DNA from: Glycomyces sp. TRM65418
Lineage (GTDB): Bacteria; Actinomycetota; Actinomycetes; Mycobacteriales; Micromonosporaceae
Reading direction: 5' to 3'
Assembly: GCF_019710475.1 (NCBI RefSeq)
Contig: NZ_JAJFAX010000006.1
Coordinates: 124,001 to 188,000 of the forward strand
Length of the DNA stretch: 64,000 bases
This document shows, in pieces, positions 1 through 7,529 of this stretch (its first letter is position 1; every line of letters begins with the position of its first letter). Below the pieces are notes generated by a model, which searched no databases, was not told the DNA's origin, and saw only the letters and a program-made list of their open reading frames with translations. A program made the translations under genes and the position numbers.

Positions 1-286
1 CGCCCGCGCCGACTCGGTCCCCAACCTGGAGATCGAGACCGGCGAGATCGTCGGCGCCGGCCACGCCTCGACGACCGGCCGCTTCGACGAGGAGCACCTG
101 TTCTACCTCCAGTCGCGGGGCATCCCCGAGCCGGAGGCCCGCCGCCTGGTCGTCAAGGGCTTCTTCAACGAGGTCCTCCAGAAGGTCCCCGACGCAGGCC
201 TGCGCGAGGAGCTCACCGAGCTCGTCGTCGCCCGCCTGGATGCGGGAGAGTTCGTGGCCCCCGGGGACATCGAGACGGGTGCCTAG
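1..286 (+). CDS. sufD: SufD, Fe-S cluster scaffold subunit (C-terminal part only)
   Basis: The reading frame is open from the window edge to TAG at 284-286 and gives the last 94 residues of a SufB/SufD-family protein. The stretch GHASTTGRFDEEHLFYLQSR is the typical end of the beta-helix core followed by the helical tail of SufB/SufD. SufD pairs with SufB and SufC to form the scaffold on which Fe-S clusters are built. SufD rather than SufB is inferred from position, directly before the Rieske gene and sufC, the usual actinobacterial order. The next gene starts one base after the stop, so the genes are co-transcribed. Confidence 0.85.
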   Translation, partial: ARADSVPNLEIETGEIVGAGHASTTGRFDEEHLFYLQSRGIPEPEARRLVVKGFFNEVLQKVPDAGLREELTELVVARLDAGEFVAPGDIETGA

Positions 287-625
287 ATGACCGACACCGA
301 TTTCCTGCGCGTCTGCGCGCTCGACGACCTGCCGGAGTCCCAGCCCATCGCGGCCGACATCCACGGCACGTCGATCGTGCTCGTGCGCAAAGGCGACGAG
401 GCGTTCGCGCTCTACGACGAGTGCTCCCACGCCGCCGTGGCGCTCTCCGAAGGCGACGTCGAGGACTGCCAGATCGAATGCTGGCTCCACGGCTCGAGCT
501 TCGACCTGCGCACCGGCAAACCGTCGGGGCCGCCCGCCACCACGCCGGTGGCGACCTACCCGGTCGAAGTCCGAGACGGCGACGTCTTTCTCAGCCTGAA
601 GCCCAAGACCACCGAAGACTCTTAG
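287..625 (+). CDS. Rieske [2Fe-2S] ferredoxin-like protein of the SUF operon
   Basis: A 112-residue protein with a complete Rieske motif: Cys46-x-His48 and Cys65-x-x-His68, separated by 16 residues. This is the small, single-domain 'non-heme iron oxygenase ferredoxin subunit' type. It starts immediately after the sufD stop and ends 13 nt before sufC, so it is translationally linked to SUF assembly. A Rieske gene between sufD and sufC is typical of actinobacteria; a role as electron donor during cluster assembly is an inference, not shown by the sequence. Confidence 0.88.
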   Translation: MTDTDFLRVCALDDLPESQPIAADIHGTSIVLVRKGDEAFALYDECSHAAVALSEGDVEDCQIECWLHGSSFDLRTGKPSGPPATTPVATYPVEVRDGDVFLSLKPKTTEDS

Positions 626-638
626 AGGAACACCTGTT

Positions 639-1400
639 ATGAGCAAGCTCGAGATCCGCGACCTGCACGTCTCGGTCAACACCGACGAGGGCGCCAAGCC
701 GATCCTGCACGGGGTCGACCTGACGATCAACTCCGGCGAGACCCACGCCATCATGGGCCCCAACGGCTCCGGCAAGTCGACCCTGGCCTACTCGCTGGCC
801 GGGCACCCGAAGTACGAGATCACCTCCGGCGAGGTCCTCCTCGACGGCGAGGACGTGCTGGAGATGGCCGTCGACGAGCGCGCCCGCGCCGGCCTGTTCC
901 TCGCCATGCAGTACCCGGTCGAGATCCCCGGCGTGTCGGTCTCCAACTTCCTGCGCACCGCCAAGACCGCCATCGACGGCGAGGCCCCGAAGCTCCGCAC
1001 CTGGATGAAGGACCTCAAGGGCGCCATGGCCGGCGTGAAGATGGACGAGGCGTTCGTCAACCGCAACGTCAACGAGGGCTTCTCCGGCGGTGAGAAGAAG
1101 CGCCACGAGATCGTCCAGATGGAGCTGCTCAAGCCGAAGATCGCGATCCTCGACGAGACCGACTCCGGCCTCGACGTGGACGCCCTGCGCATCGTCTCCG
1201 AGGGCATCAACCGCGCCAAGGAGACCACGAACTCCGGCGTCCTGCTCATCACCCACTACACGCGCATCCTGCGGTACGTGAAGCCGGACTTCGTCCACGT
1301 CTTCGTCGACGGCCGGATCGCCGAAGAGGGCGGCTCGGAACTCGCCGACAAGCTCGAAGCCGAGGGCTACGAGTCCTACGTCGGCGCGAAGGCCGCCTAG
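639..1400 (+). CDS. sufC: SufC, ABC-type ATPase of the SufBCD complex
   Basis: 253 residues, normal SufC length. Walker A GPNGSGKST is at 40-48, the ABC signature FSGGEKKR at 148-155 and Walker B IAILDETD at 168-175, followed by the SufC-typical SGLDVDAL; the switch histidine is near 206. SufC hydrolyses ATP to remodel the SufB-SufD scaffold. The ATG is preceded by a modest AGAGGAAC ribosome site 13 nt after the Rieske stop. It sits mid-operon between the Rieske gene and sufS. Confidence 0.95.
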   Translation: MSKLEIRDLHVSVNTDEGAKPILHGVDLTINSGETHAIMGPNGSGKSTLAYSLAGHPKYEITSGEVLLDGEDVLEMAVDERARAGLFLAMQYPVEIPGVSVSNFLRTAKTAIDGEAPKLRTWMKDLKGAMAGVKMDEAFVNRNVNEGFSGGEKKRHEIVQMELLKPKIAILDETDSGLDVDALRIVSEGINRAKETTNSGVLLITHYTRILRYVKPDFVHVFVDGRIAEEGGSELADKLEAEGYESYVGAKAA

Positions 1401-1420
1401 CCAACAGGAAGAAGGAGCCC

Positions 1421-2689
1421 GTGGAGGCTGCAAGCAAGCTCGACGTCGAGGCCATCCGCGCCGACTTCCCGATCCTGCAGCGCAAGATCGGGGGCCGGCC
1501 GCTGGCCTACCTCGACTCGGCCGCGACCTCGCAGAAACCGGTCCAGGTCGTGGAGGCCATGCGCCGCTTCACCGACCACTCGAACGCGAACATCTCGCGC
1601 TCGGTCCACACGCTCGGCGCCGAGGCCACCGAGGCGTACGAGGGCGCCCGGGCCAAGGTCGCCGCCTTCATCGGCGCTCCGAGCCCCGACGAGGTCGTGT
1701 TCACCAAGAACTCGACCGAGTCGATCAACCTCGTGGCCTACGCCTTCCAGAACGCCACCATCGACCCCGCCGCCGACCCGCGCTTCAAGCTCGGCCCCGG
1801 CGACGAGGTCGTGGTGACCGAGATGGAGCACCACGCCAACCTCATCCCGTGGCAGCAGCTGTGCCTGCGGACCGGCGCGACGCTCAAGTGGATCGGCATC
1901 ACCGACGCCGGCCGCCTGGACGTCGAGAGCGTCGACGACGTCATCACCGAGCGCTGCAAGGTCGTCTCGTTCGTCCACGTCGCCAACCTGCTCGGCACGG
2001 TCAACCCGACCTCGCAGATCACCGCCCGCGCCCGCGAGGTCGGCGCCCTGGTCGGGCTCGACGCCTCCCAGTCCGTCCCCCACATCCCGGTGGACGTGAC
2101 CGAACTCGGCGTCGACTTCATCGCCTTCACCAGCCACAAGATGCTCGGGCCCACCGGCATCGGGGCCCTGTGGGCGAAGGCCGAGATCCTCGACGCCATG
2201 CCGCCGTTCCTCACGGGCGGCTCGATGATCGAGACCGTCAGCATGGAGCGCACCACGTTCGCGAAGGCCCCGGCCAAGTTCGAGGCCGGGACGCCGCCGA
2301 TCGCGGAGGCGGTGGGCTTCGCCGCCGCCGTCGACTACCTCGACGAGCTCGGCATGGAGAACGTGCGCGCCCACGAGAAGGAATACGTCTCGTACATGCT
2401 GGAACGGCTCGAGACCGTCGACGGCCTCCAGATCGTCGGCCCCCGCGTCCCGATCGGGCGCGGCGCCACGGTGTCGTTCACGCTCGAGGACGTGCACCCG
2501 CACGACGTCGGGCAGGTCCTCGACGCCGAGGGCATCGCCGTCCGGGTCGGCCACCACTGCGCCAAGCCGACCTGCGTCCGCTTCGGCGTCAACGCGACCA
2601 CGCGCGCCTCCGGGTACGTCTACAACACCCACGAGGAAATAGACCGGCTCGTGGACGCGTTGGGCCAGGTGCGAAAGGTGTTCCGCTGA
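1421..2689 (+). CDS. sufS: SufS cysteine desulfurase (PLP enzyme)
   Basis: 422 residues starting at GTG with GAAGGAG 4 nt upstream. Group II cysteine desulfurase: the PLP lysine is K240 in SHKMLGPTG, the catalytic cysteine is C380 in VGHHCAKP, and the N-terminus has the YLDSAATSQKP substrate-binding stretch. It takes sulfur from cysteine as a persulfide and passes it to SufU. The stop TGA overlaps the sufU ATG by one base, so the two partners are translationally coupled. Confidence 0.95.
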   Translation: MEAASKLDVEAIRADFPILQRKIGGRPLAYLDSAATSQKPVQVVEAMRRFTDHSNANISRSVHTLGAEATEAYEGARAKVAAFIGAPSPDEVVFTKNSTESINLVAYAFQNATIDPAADPRFKLGPGDEVVVTEMEHHANLIPWQQLCLRTGATLKWIGITDAGRLDVESVDDVITERCKVVSFVHVANLLGTVNPTSQITARAREVGALVGLDASQSVPHIPVDVTELGVDFIAFTSHKMLGPTGIGALWAKAEILDAMPPFLTGGSMIETVSMERTTFAKAPAKFEAGTPPIAEAVGFAAAVDYLDELGMENVRAHEKEYVSYMLERLETVDGLQIVGPRVPIGRGATVSFTLEDVHPHDVGQVLDAEGIAVRVGHHCAKPTCVRFGVNATTRASGYVYNTHEEIDRLVDALGQVRKVFR

Positions 2690-3141
2690 TGAATCTCGAC
2701 GAGCTGTACCAGGAAGTGATCCTGGACCACTACAAGCGTCCCCGCGGCGCGGGCCTGCGCGAGCCCTTCGAGGGCGAGTCGCACCAGGTCAACCCGACCT
2801 GCGGCGACGAGATCACCCTCCGGGTCCACGTGGACGGCGACCGGGTCGCCGACGTCTCCTACGACAACGTCGGCTGCTCGATCTCCAAGGCCTCCGCCTC
2901 GGTGATGTACGAACTGGTCAAGGACGCCAAGGTCGACGACGCGCTGGCCCGCATGGCCGAGTTCACCGAGCTGATGAACTCCCGCGGCCAGGCGGAGGGC
3001 GACGAGGAGACCCTGGAGGACGCGGTCGCGTTCGCCGGCGTCTCGAAATATCCGATGCGCGTCAAGTGCGCGCTGCTGGGCTGGATGGCGTTCAAGGACG
3101 CCCTGGTCCGGGCTTCGGCCACGGGTGCGGGCCGTCAATGA
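2689..3141 (+). CDS. sufU: SufU, zinc-dependent sulfur-transfer partner of SufS
   Basis: 150 residues with the IscU-like fold motifs: Cys38 (NPTCGDE), Cys63 (VGCSIS) and Cys127 (VKCALLGW) with the 18-20 residue insertion before the last cysteine that separates SufU from IscU. SufU accepts persulfide sulfur from SufS through zinc-ligand exchange. Start ATG overlaps the sufS stop. The last codons and the stop TGA (3139-3141) lie inside a 33-bp tandem repeat, so the extreme C-terminus (GRQ) has been duplicated downstream. Confidence 0.93.
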   Translation: MNLDELYQEVILDHYKRPRGAGLREPFEGESHQVNPTCGDEITLRVHVDGDRVADVSYDNVGCSISKASASVMYELVKDAKVDDALARMAEFTELMNSRGQAEGDEETLEDAVAFAGVSKYPMRVKCALLGWMAFKDALVRASATGAGRQ

Positions 3142-3210
3142 GCACCTTCGGCGACGCGTGCGAGCCGTCAATGAGCACCTTCGGCGACGCGTGCGAGCCG
3201 TCAATGAGCA
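3125..3210 (+). repeat. 33-bp tandem repeat, 2.6 copies, across the sufU stop codon
   Basis: Units begin at 3125, 3158 and 3191; the first two differ by one base (GTGCGGGCC versus GTGCGAGCC) and the third is identical for 20 bases before diverging. Each unit carries the TCAATGAGC segment that contains the sufU stop. The unit is 11 codons long, so a frame running into sufT stays open through all copies. It fills most of the gap between sufU and sufT. Confidence 0.9.
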
Positions 3211-3238
3211 GAGCCTCGATCCCAGGAAGGACCGACGC

Positions 3239-3577
3239 ATGAGTGACACCGTGAAGGCCAAGGAGGACGACGTCCTCGAAGCCATGAAGGACGTGGTCGA
3301 CCCCGAGCTCGGCATCAACGTCGTGGACCTGGGTCTCATCTACGGCGTCCACGTCGACGAGCACAACGTGGTCACCCTCGACATGACGCTGACCTCGGCG
3401 GCCTGCCCGCTGACGGACGTCATCGAGGACCAGTCCCGCTCGGCGCTGTGCAGCGGCGCGGAGGGCGGGCTCGCCGCGGACCTGAAGATCAACTGGGTGT
3501 GGATCCCGCCGTGGGGCCCCGACAAGATCACCGACGAGGGCCGCGACCAGCTCCGCGCGCTCGGCTTCAACGTCTGA
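3239..3577 (+). CDS. sufT: SufT/MIP18-type (DUF59) Fe-S assembly protein
   Basis: 112 residues; ATG is placed after AGGAAGG at 3224-3230. DUF59 motifs are present: DPELGIN at 21-27 and the conserved cysteine C56 in LTSAACPLTD, followed by the WxPPW turn (WIPPWGPDKI). Proteins of this family (PaaD-like, SufT) help maturation of Fe-S enzymes. It is the last gene of the SUF operon here. A longer in-frame start at 3125 exists through the 33-bp repeat but lacks family similarity and is not favoured. Confidence 0.9.
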   Translation: MSDTVKAKEDDVLEAMKDVVDPELGINVVDLGLIYGVHVDEHNVVTLDMTLTSAACPLTDVIEDQSRSALCSGAEGGLAADLKINWVWIPPWGPDKITDEGRDQLRALGFNV

Positions 3578-3700
3578 CGAAGTCGGACTTGAAGGTTGAG
3601 TTCAGGAACGTCTGACGAAGTCGGACTTGAAGGTTGAGTTCAGGAACGTCTGACGGAGCCGGGCTCGCACGATGTGTTCAGGAACGGCTGACGAAGCCCG
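3571..3700 (+). repeat. 38-bp tandem repeat, three copies plus a partial one, across the sufT stop codon
   Basis: Copies start at 3571, 3609, 3647 and 3685. Copies 1 and 2 are identical; copy 3 keeps both ends (CGTCTGACG and TGTTCAGGAA) but differs in the middle; copy 4 is cut short. The first copy contains the sufT stop codon. Each intact unit holds the near-palindrome AAGTCGGACTT. Confidence 0.9.
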
Positions 3701-3716
3701 ACGCGTCGAAGCACGG

Positions 3717-3722
3717 TAACGT
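3717..3722 (+). promoter_or_regulatory. -10 box of a probable leaderless promoter
   Basis: TAACGT lies exactly 6 nt before the ATG at 3729 and there is no ribosome-binding purine run, the arrangement expected of a leaderless actinobacterial mRNA. Confidence 0.55.
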
Positions 3723-3728
3723 CGAGCC

Positions 3729-4385
3729 ATGGTGAAGATCCGCCCCGCCTCCGGCGGGGGCAGGATCGTCGAGGTCGAACCCGAACGGCTCCCGAGGTGG
3801 GTCGCGAACTTCGCCGCACGCAACGGCGGCATCGCGAACCACCACGCCGAGGGCGACGCCTGGACGATCGAATCGAACGAAGGACCGTCGGCCAGTGTCA
3901 AATGGACACTGGCCGACGGCCTCCCGTCCGCATGGCTCCTGGACGACGACCCGGTGAAGGCCGCCGAACACCTCCGCGATTACGCCCTCGAACCGCGCCG
4001 CATAGCGGTCCTTCTGGCCCGCAAGGGCGCGTATTCGGTCGGCATCGTGGAGGACGGCCGGGTGAAGGTCTCCAAGACCGACACGGCCTACGTGCAGGGC
4101 ACGACCAAAGCGGGCGGCCAGTCGCAGCAGCGCTTCGCGAGACGACGCGAAGGCCAGGCGAAGGCCGCCGAGAAACGGGCCCGGGAAGCGGCCTTCGCCG
4201 TCCTCGGCAACGCCGATTTCGACGCGCTGGTGACCGGCGGCCCGGCAGAGGGCATCCTCGAAGACCCGCGCCTCGCCAAGCTGAAACCGACCACCCACTT
4301 CGGCGACATCGCCGAGCCCAAGCAGGCCCTGCTGACCGAAACCGCCTATCGAGCCATCGGCTTCGAAGTCCGCATCACCGACTGA
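3729..4385 (+). CDS. acVLRF1-type peptidyl-tRNA hydrolase (Vms1/eRF1-like)
   Basis: 218 residues. The signature is the loop GTTKAGGQSQQR at 124-135, with the GGQ-type glutamine at 131, followed by a basic alanine/arginine-rich helix. Eukaryotic Vms1 and the actinobacterial Vms1-like release factor 1 family use this loop to cleave peptidyl-tRNA on split, stalled ribosomes. Identification rests on this motif and the overall eRF1 domain 2-like architecture. The gene stands alone, probably leaderless, just after the SUF operon. It is distinct from the canonical Pth enzyme. Confidence 0.8.
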   Translation: MVKIRPASGGGRIVEVEPERLPRWVANFAARNGGIANHHAEGDAWTIESNEGPSASVKWTLADGLPSAWLLDDDPVKAAEHLRDYALEPRRIAVLLARKGAYSVGIVEDGRVKVSKTDTAYVQGTTKAGGQSQQRFARRREGQAKAAEKRAREAAFAVLGNADFDALVTGGPAEGILEDPRLAKLKPTTHFGDIAEPKQALLTETAYRAIGFEVRITD

Positions 4386-4403
4386 CCGTCCGGGGCGCTT
4401 GTG

Positions 4404-4502
4404 CCGCCCGCCGAGCCGGCCTCGGACGTCCTCGTTGAGCAGGCGGTAGTACTCGGCCGAGGACTCCCAGGACATCCCGCCGATCAACCCGATGGTGCGC
4501 AT
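4404..4502 (-). pseudogene. Remnant of an aspartate/glutamate racemase-family gene (N-terminus only)
   Basis: Reading the minus strand from the ATG at 4502, the first 33 residues (starting MRTIGLIGGMSWESSAEYYR) match the start of aspartate/glutamate racemase-family proteins, whose hallmark is TIGLIGGMSWESSAEYY. The similarity ends near 4404; beyond it the frame merely runs antisense through the neighbouring hydrolase gene. A full enzyme is about 230 residues, so this is a truncated relic. Confidence 0.65.
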
Positions 4503-4601
4503 CGACCCACTGTGCCCGCCGTCTTCGGTCGCCGGAAGCCACCAGCGGTACGAGGAGCGTTGAGGCCCTTCGACCCGGTGCTCGAAATTGCGGCGGAACA
4601 C

Positions 4602-4607
4602 TAGTGT
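4602..4607 (+). promoter_or_regulatory. -10 box of a probable leaderless promoter
   Basis: TAGTGT is 7 nt before the ATG at 4615; no Shine-Dalgarno sequence is visible. Confidence 0.45.
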
Positions 4608-4614
4608 CGCGGTC

Positions 4615-5091
4615 ATGGCGGGGAAGAAGATCAAGACCTTCGGCGACGGCGTCCCCTACATCGAACCCGGAGGAGGGGCCCTCACGTTCACCTGGCTGAT
4701 CGACTTCGTGATGTTCGTACTGCTCTTCGGCGTCGGCGCCCTGATCGCGCTGAGAATCGGGGAGGCCCTCGATCTGAGCAACAACGCGGTCGCCCTCGGC
4801 GTGCTCGCCACGCTGTTCGTCACGCCACTGGTCTACGGCCTCTTCTACACCAACGGCCGAGCGCTCGGCGCGGTGTGCACCGGCACCCGACTGGTTCGGG
4901 CCAGCGACGGCGGCCGGATCGGCGCGAAGGGCCCCTGGGCGATGCTGGTGCGCACGATCCTGCTGCCGCTCTTGATCATCGCCGTCGTGGTCGGCGGCGG
5001 CTACGCCGACGGATCGCTGAAGCGGATCAGCATCGACGAGAAGCGGACCCGCGCGCTGCAGGAGAGCGGCTACCCCGCGACCCCCAGGTAG
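4615..5091 (+). CDS. RDD family membrane protein
   Basis: 158 residues with three predicted membrane helices (about 25-48, 58-78 and 109-130). The RDD-domain hallmarks are the aspartate in TWLID at the start of helix 1 and the GRALG...TRLVRASDG segment before the last helix. RDD proteins are found beside transporters and some act in ion homeostasis; the role here is unknown. ATG 4615 is chosen over an in-frame GTG/ATG further upstream because it follows a -10 box directly. Monocistronic as far as can be seen. Confidence 0.75.
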   Translation: MAGKKIKTFGDGVPYIEPGGGALTFTWLIDFVMFVLLFGVGALIALRIGEALDLSNNAVALGVLATLFVTPLVYGLFYTNGRALGAVCTGTRLVRASDGGRIGAKGPWAMLVRTILLPLLIIAVVVGGGYADGSLKRISIDEKRTRALQESGYPATPR

Positions 5092-5251
5092 GCACGGCTC
5101 AACGACGGCTCGGGCGAAATCCCGTTGACGGGACCGGACCCCCGGGTGGAGGATCGGCGGGTCAGGACGTTGCGTCATCCGTCGAATGCGGAGGAACCGA
5201 TCATGCGCCAACTCATGTGCGAGCCCAGGACCGACCAGCACATGAGGAGCC

Positions 5252-5470
5252 ATGAACCGATCGCACGAGTCCGCCCATGCCCGACCTGATGCCCATGCCG
5301 GAGCGCTGCGGCGCTGCGTCGACCTCGGGGTCGTCGCCCATGCCGACGCGGGCACGACCGGCCTGACCGACACGCTCGCCGCCGCGTACGGCATCCGAGT
5401 CGAGTCCCCGAGCACGACCGTGGTGCGCGTCGAGCGCCTCGTCCGCGCCTCCCCCAGGCGCCTCCGATGA
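5252..5470 (+). pseudogene. Internally deleted remnant of a tetracycline-protection/EF-G-like GTPase
   Basis: A 72-codon frame with a good ribosome site (GAGGAG, 5 nt before ATG). Residues 24-40 (DLGVVAHADAGTTGLTD) resemble the G1 region AHVDAGKTSLTE of Tet(M)/Otr(A)-type GTPases, but the essential lysine is threonine. Residues 42-62 (ending TTVVRVERL) resemble an internal piece of the same family. A full protein has about 640 residues, so most is missing. The stop overlaps the next gene's ATG (ATGA), so translation of this stub may couple to the exporter. Confidence 0.45.
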
Positions 5471-6669
5471 CACCCGACCTCCTCGCGCGCCGCTTCCTGG
5501 CCTGGAACTTCCTCAGGGCCGTCCTGCACCAGGGCTGGTGGCTGGTCACCAGCCTCTACATGGTCGTCGACGCCGGTCTGTCCACCGCCGAACTGCTGCT
5601 GATCGCGGCGGCGCAGGGCATCGCGAGCTTCGCGTTCGAGATCCCCGCCGGGGCCCTGGCCGACACGGTCGGCCGCAAACCCGCGATCGTGGTGTCCCAC
5701 CTCCTCATGGCGGCCGCCATGATCACCACCGGGCTGTCTCCCGAGTTCGCCCCGCTGATGATCGCCCAGATGCTCTGGGGCATCTCTTGGACCTTCGCCA
5801 GCGGCGCCGACGTCGCCTGGGCCACCGACGAGATCGACCGACCCGACCGCATTCACCTCCTCCTCGCCGCCCAGGGACGCTGGCAGATGATCGGCGCGGG
5901 AACCGGCATCCTCGCCTTCGGAGCGCTCGCAACGCTCATCGATCGGCCTACCGCGATCGTCGCCGCCGGGGTCCTGATGCTCGCTCTCGGCGCATGGTTC
6001 GCCCGGTGCCTGCCCGAACGCAACTTCATCCGCATTCGCACCCGGCATGTCCATGCCGCACTTGACATCGCGCGCCGAGGCGCCCGACTGGCCGTCCGCG
6101 ACCGCACCCTGCTCGTCCTGGTCGCCGTGACCATCCTCGTCAACGGCGCCGCCGATGCCTTCGGCCGCGTCTACCCGGTCGCCCTCGCCGACCTCGGCCT
6201 GCCCACCGGACCGGCCGGCACCGCCTGGTTCACGGCGATCGCGCTCGCCGGCTACGTGCTCGCCGCCCTCGCCCTCACCGCCGTCCAACGCGGCCTCCAC
6301 ACCGACCGCGGGACCCGCACCGGCCTCATCGCCGCCTGCCTCACCGGCGCGTTCGGCCTCGCGCTCACCGGCCTGGCCCCCACCCTCGAACTCGCCGTCG
6401 CCGCCGTGATCATCGCGAGCGGCATCGCCATGCCCCTGACCCGCACCCTCACCGCCATCTGGGTCAACCGCCGCACCACCAGCGACATCCGCGCCACCAC
6501 GCACTCCTTCTTCGCCCAATCCGAGTACATCGGCGAGATCCTATGCACCGCGACGCTCGCTTCGCTGGCGGCGACAGGCGGCACCTTCGTCCTCACCGCC
6601 ACCCTCTGCACCGCCGCCGCCGCGATCCTCGCCCTGCATCGCCCGAACAGGACGCCCACGCCGCGATGA
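5467..6669 (+). CDS. MFS transporter, 12-helix efflux type
   Basis: 400 residues, about 12 hydrophobic helices. The MFS motif A is at about 62-72 (GALADTVGRKP) between helices 2 and 3, and the central cytoplasmic loop is basic. Substrate cannot be read from the sequence; the adjoining remnant of a ribosome-protection-like GTPase hints at antibiotic export, which is inference. The start codon overlaps the upstream stop codon by ATGA. No terminator is evident before the convergent lipoprotein gene at 6767. Confidence 0.8.
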   Translation: MTPDLLARRFLAWNFLRAVLHQGWWLVTSLYMVVDAGLSTAELLLIAAAQGIASFAFEIPAGALADTVGRKPAIVVSHLLMAAAMITTGLSPEFAPLMIAQMLWGISWTFASGADVAWATDEIDRPDRIHLLLAAQGRWQMIGAGTGILAFGALATLIDRPTAIVAAGVLMLALGAWFARCLPERNFIRIRTRHVHAALDIARRGARLAVRDRTLLVLVAVTILVNGAADAFGRVYPVALADLGLPTGPAGTAWFTAIALAGYVLAALALTAVQRGLHTDRGTRTGLIAACLTGAFGLALTGLAPTLELAVAAVIIASGIAMPLTRTLTAIWVNRRTTSDIRATTHSFFAQSEYIGEILCTATLASLAATGGTFVLTATLCTAAAAILALHRPNRTPTPR

Positions 6670-6766
6670 CCGCCACGTACTCCTCACCGGACCGAGCGGC
6701 GGTGGACCCGGCTGCGCGAGCAGGACGCCGGCCCCACTGCAAGAAGCTCGCCACCTGCGAGCACCG

Positions 6767-7399
6767 CTAAGCGGAGGCGTAATACGTGTAGGTCTCCACG
6801 TCCCAGGAGTTCAGCAGCGCCATCTCGATGACGGCGCCTTCGATCTTCTCGGTTTCGATGGGGACGCACCGGTTGGCGGTGAAGGACTCGCCGGGCGCGA
6901 CCTCGCCGACCTCGAGGACGTCGTTGGGGACGATGCCGCAGTCGCTCTGGTAGGTCCAGGATCCGTTGCGGACGCCGATCAGGAGATCGGTGGGAGCGGC
7001 GGCGGCGTCGGCCCTGTTGGCGCCGGTCACCGTGATCATGAAGTACTGGGAGCCCTCGGCGGGGGCCTCGTTGGTGGCGTCGGCCGCCAGGATCGTGTCG
7101 GTCGCGTCGACTTCCACGGCGGTGACCGCGATGTCCCACGTGTCGACCTTGCCGGTCGCGCACATGTCGAGCGGGGCGTCGATGCTCTGGCCGGCCTCGG
7201 GATCGGCCTCTGCGGGCACGTAGTCGCATTCGATGACCACGGGAGCGGCCTCGGTCGTCTCCTCGGCGGCGGTCTCGGTGCCGCTGTCGTCGCTGGAATC
7301 GGCGGCGGTGCACGCGGTGAGGCCGGTGAGCCCCATGAGACCGGTCCCGGCGACGGCGAGGAACTTCTTGGCGGCCAGTGCGGCGATGACGGGGTGCAC
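6767..7399 (-). CDS. Secreted lipoprotein with a DUF4352-like domain
   Basis: 210 residues from GTG at 7399, which has AAGGA 7 nt upstream. The N-terminus is a lipoprotein signal peptide with lipobox LTAC, so Cys30 should be lipidated and the protein anchored outside the membrane. A Thr/Glu/Ala-rich linker (about 31-50) is followed by a beta-rich domain with paired cysteines (for example CDYVPAEA, MCATGKVD, DCGIVPND, NRCVPIET), resembling DUF4352/MPT63-like immunoglobulin-fold domains. Function unknown; the domain call is tentative, the lipoprotein call firm. Confidence 0.75.
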   Translation of the reverse strand: MHPVIAALAAKKFLAVAGTGLMGLTGLTACTAADSSDDSGTETAAEETTEAAPVVIECDYVPAEADPEAGQSIDAPLDMCATGKVDTWDIAVTAVEVDATDTILAADATNEAPAEGSQYFMITVTGANRADAAAAPTDLLIGVRNGSWTYQSDCGIVPNDVLEVGEVAPGESFTANRCVPIETEKIEGAVIEMALLNSWDVETYTYYASA

Positions 7400-7529
7400 G
7401 ATCGGTCCTTCGAGTGGAGGCGTGTGAGACACCCGTGAAGTTACTGCACCGACACCACGTCCGGAACCGGATCGTCGGCGTGGGGGACGGCGGCGACGAT
7501 GCCCTCCGCCAGTCAAGGCAGCTCTGGGT

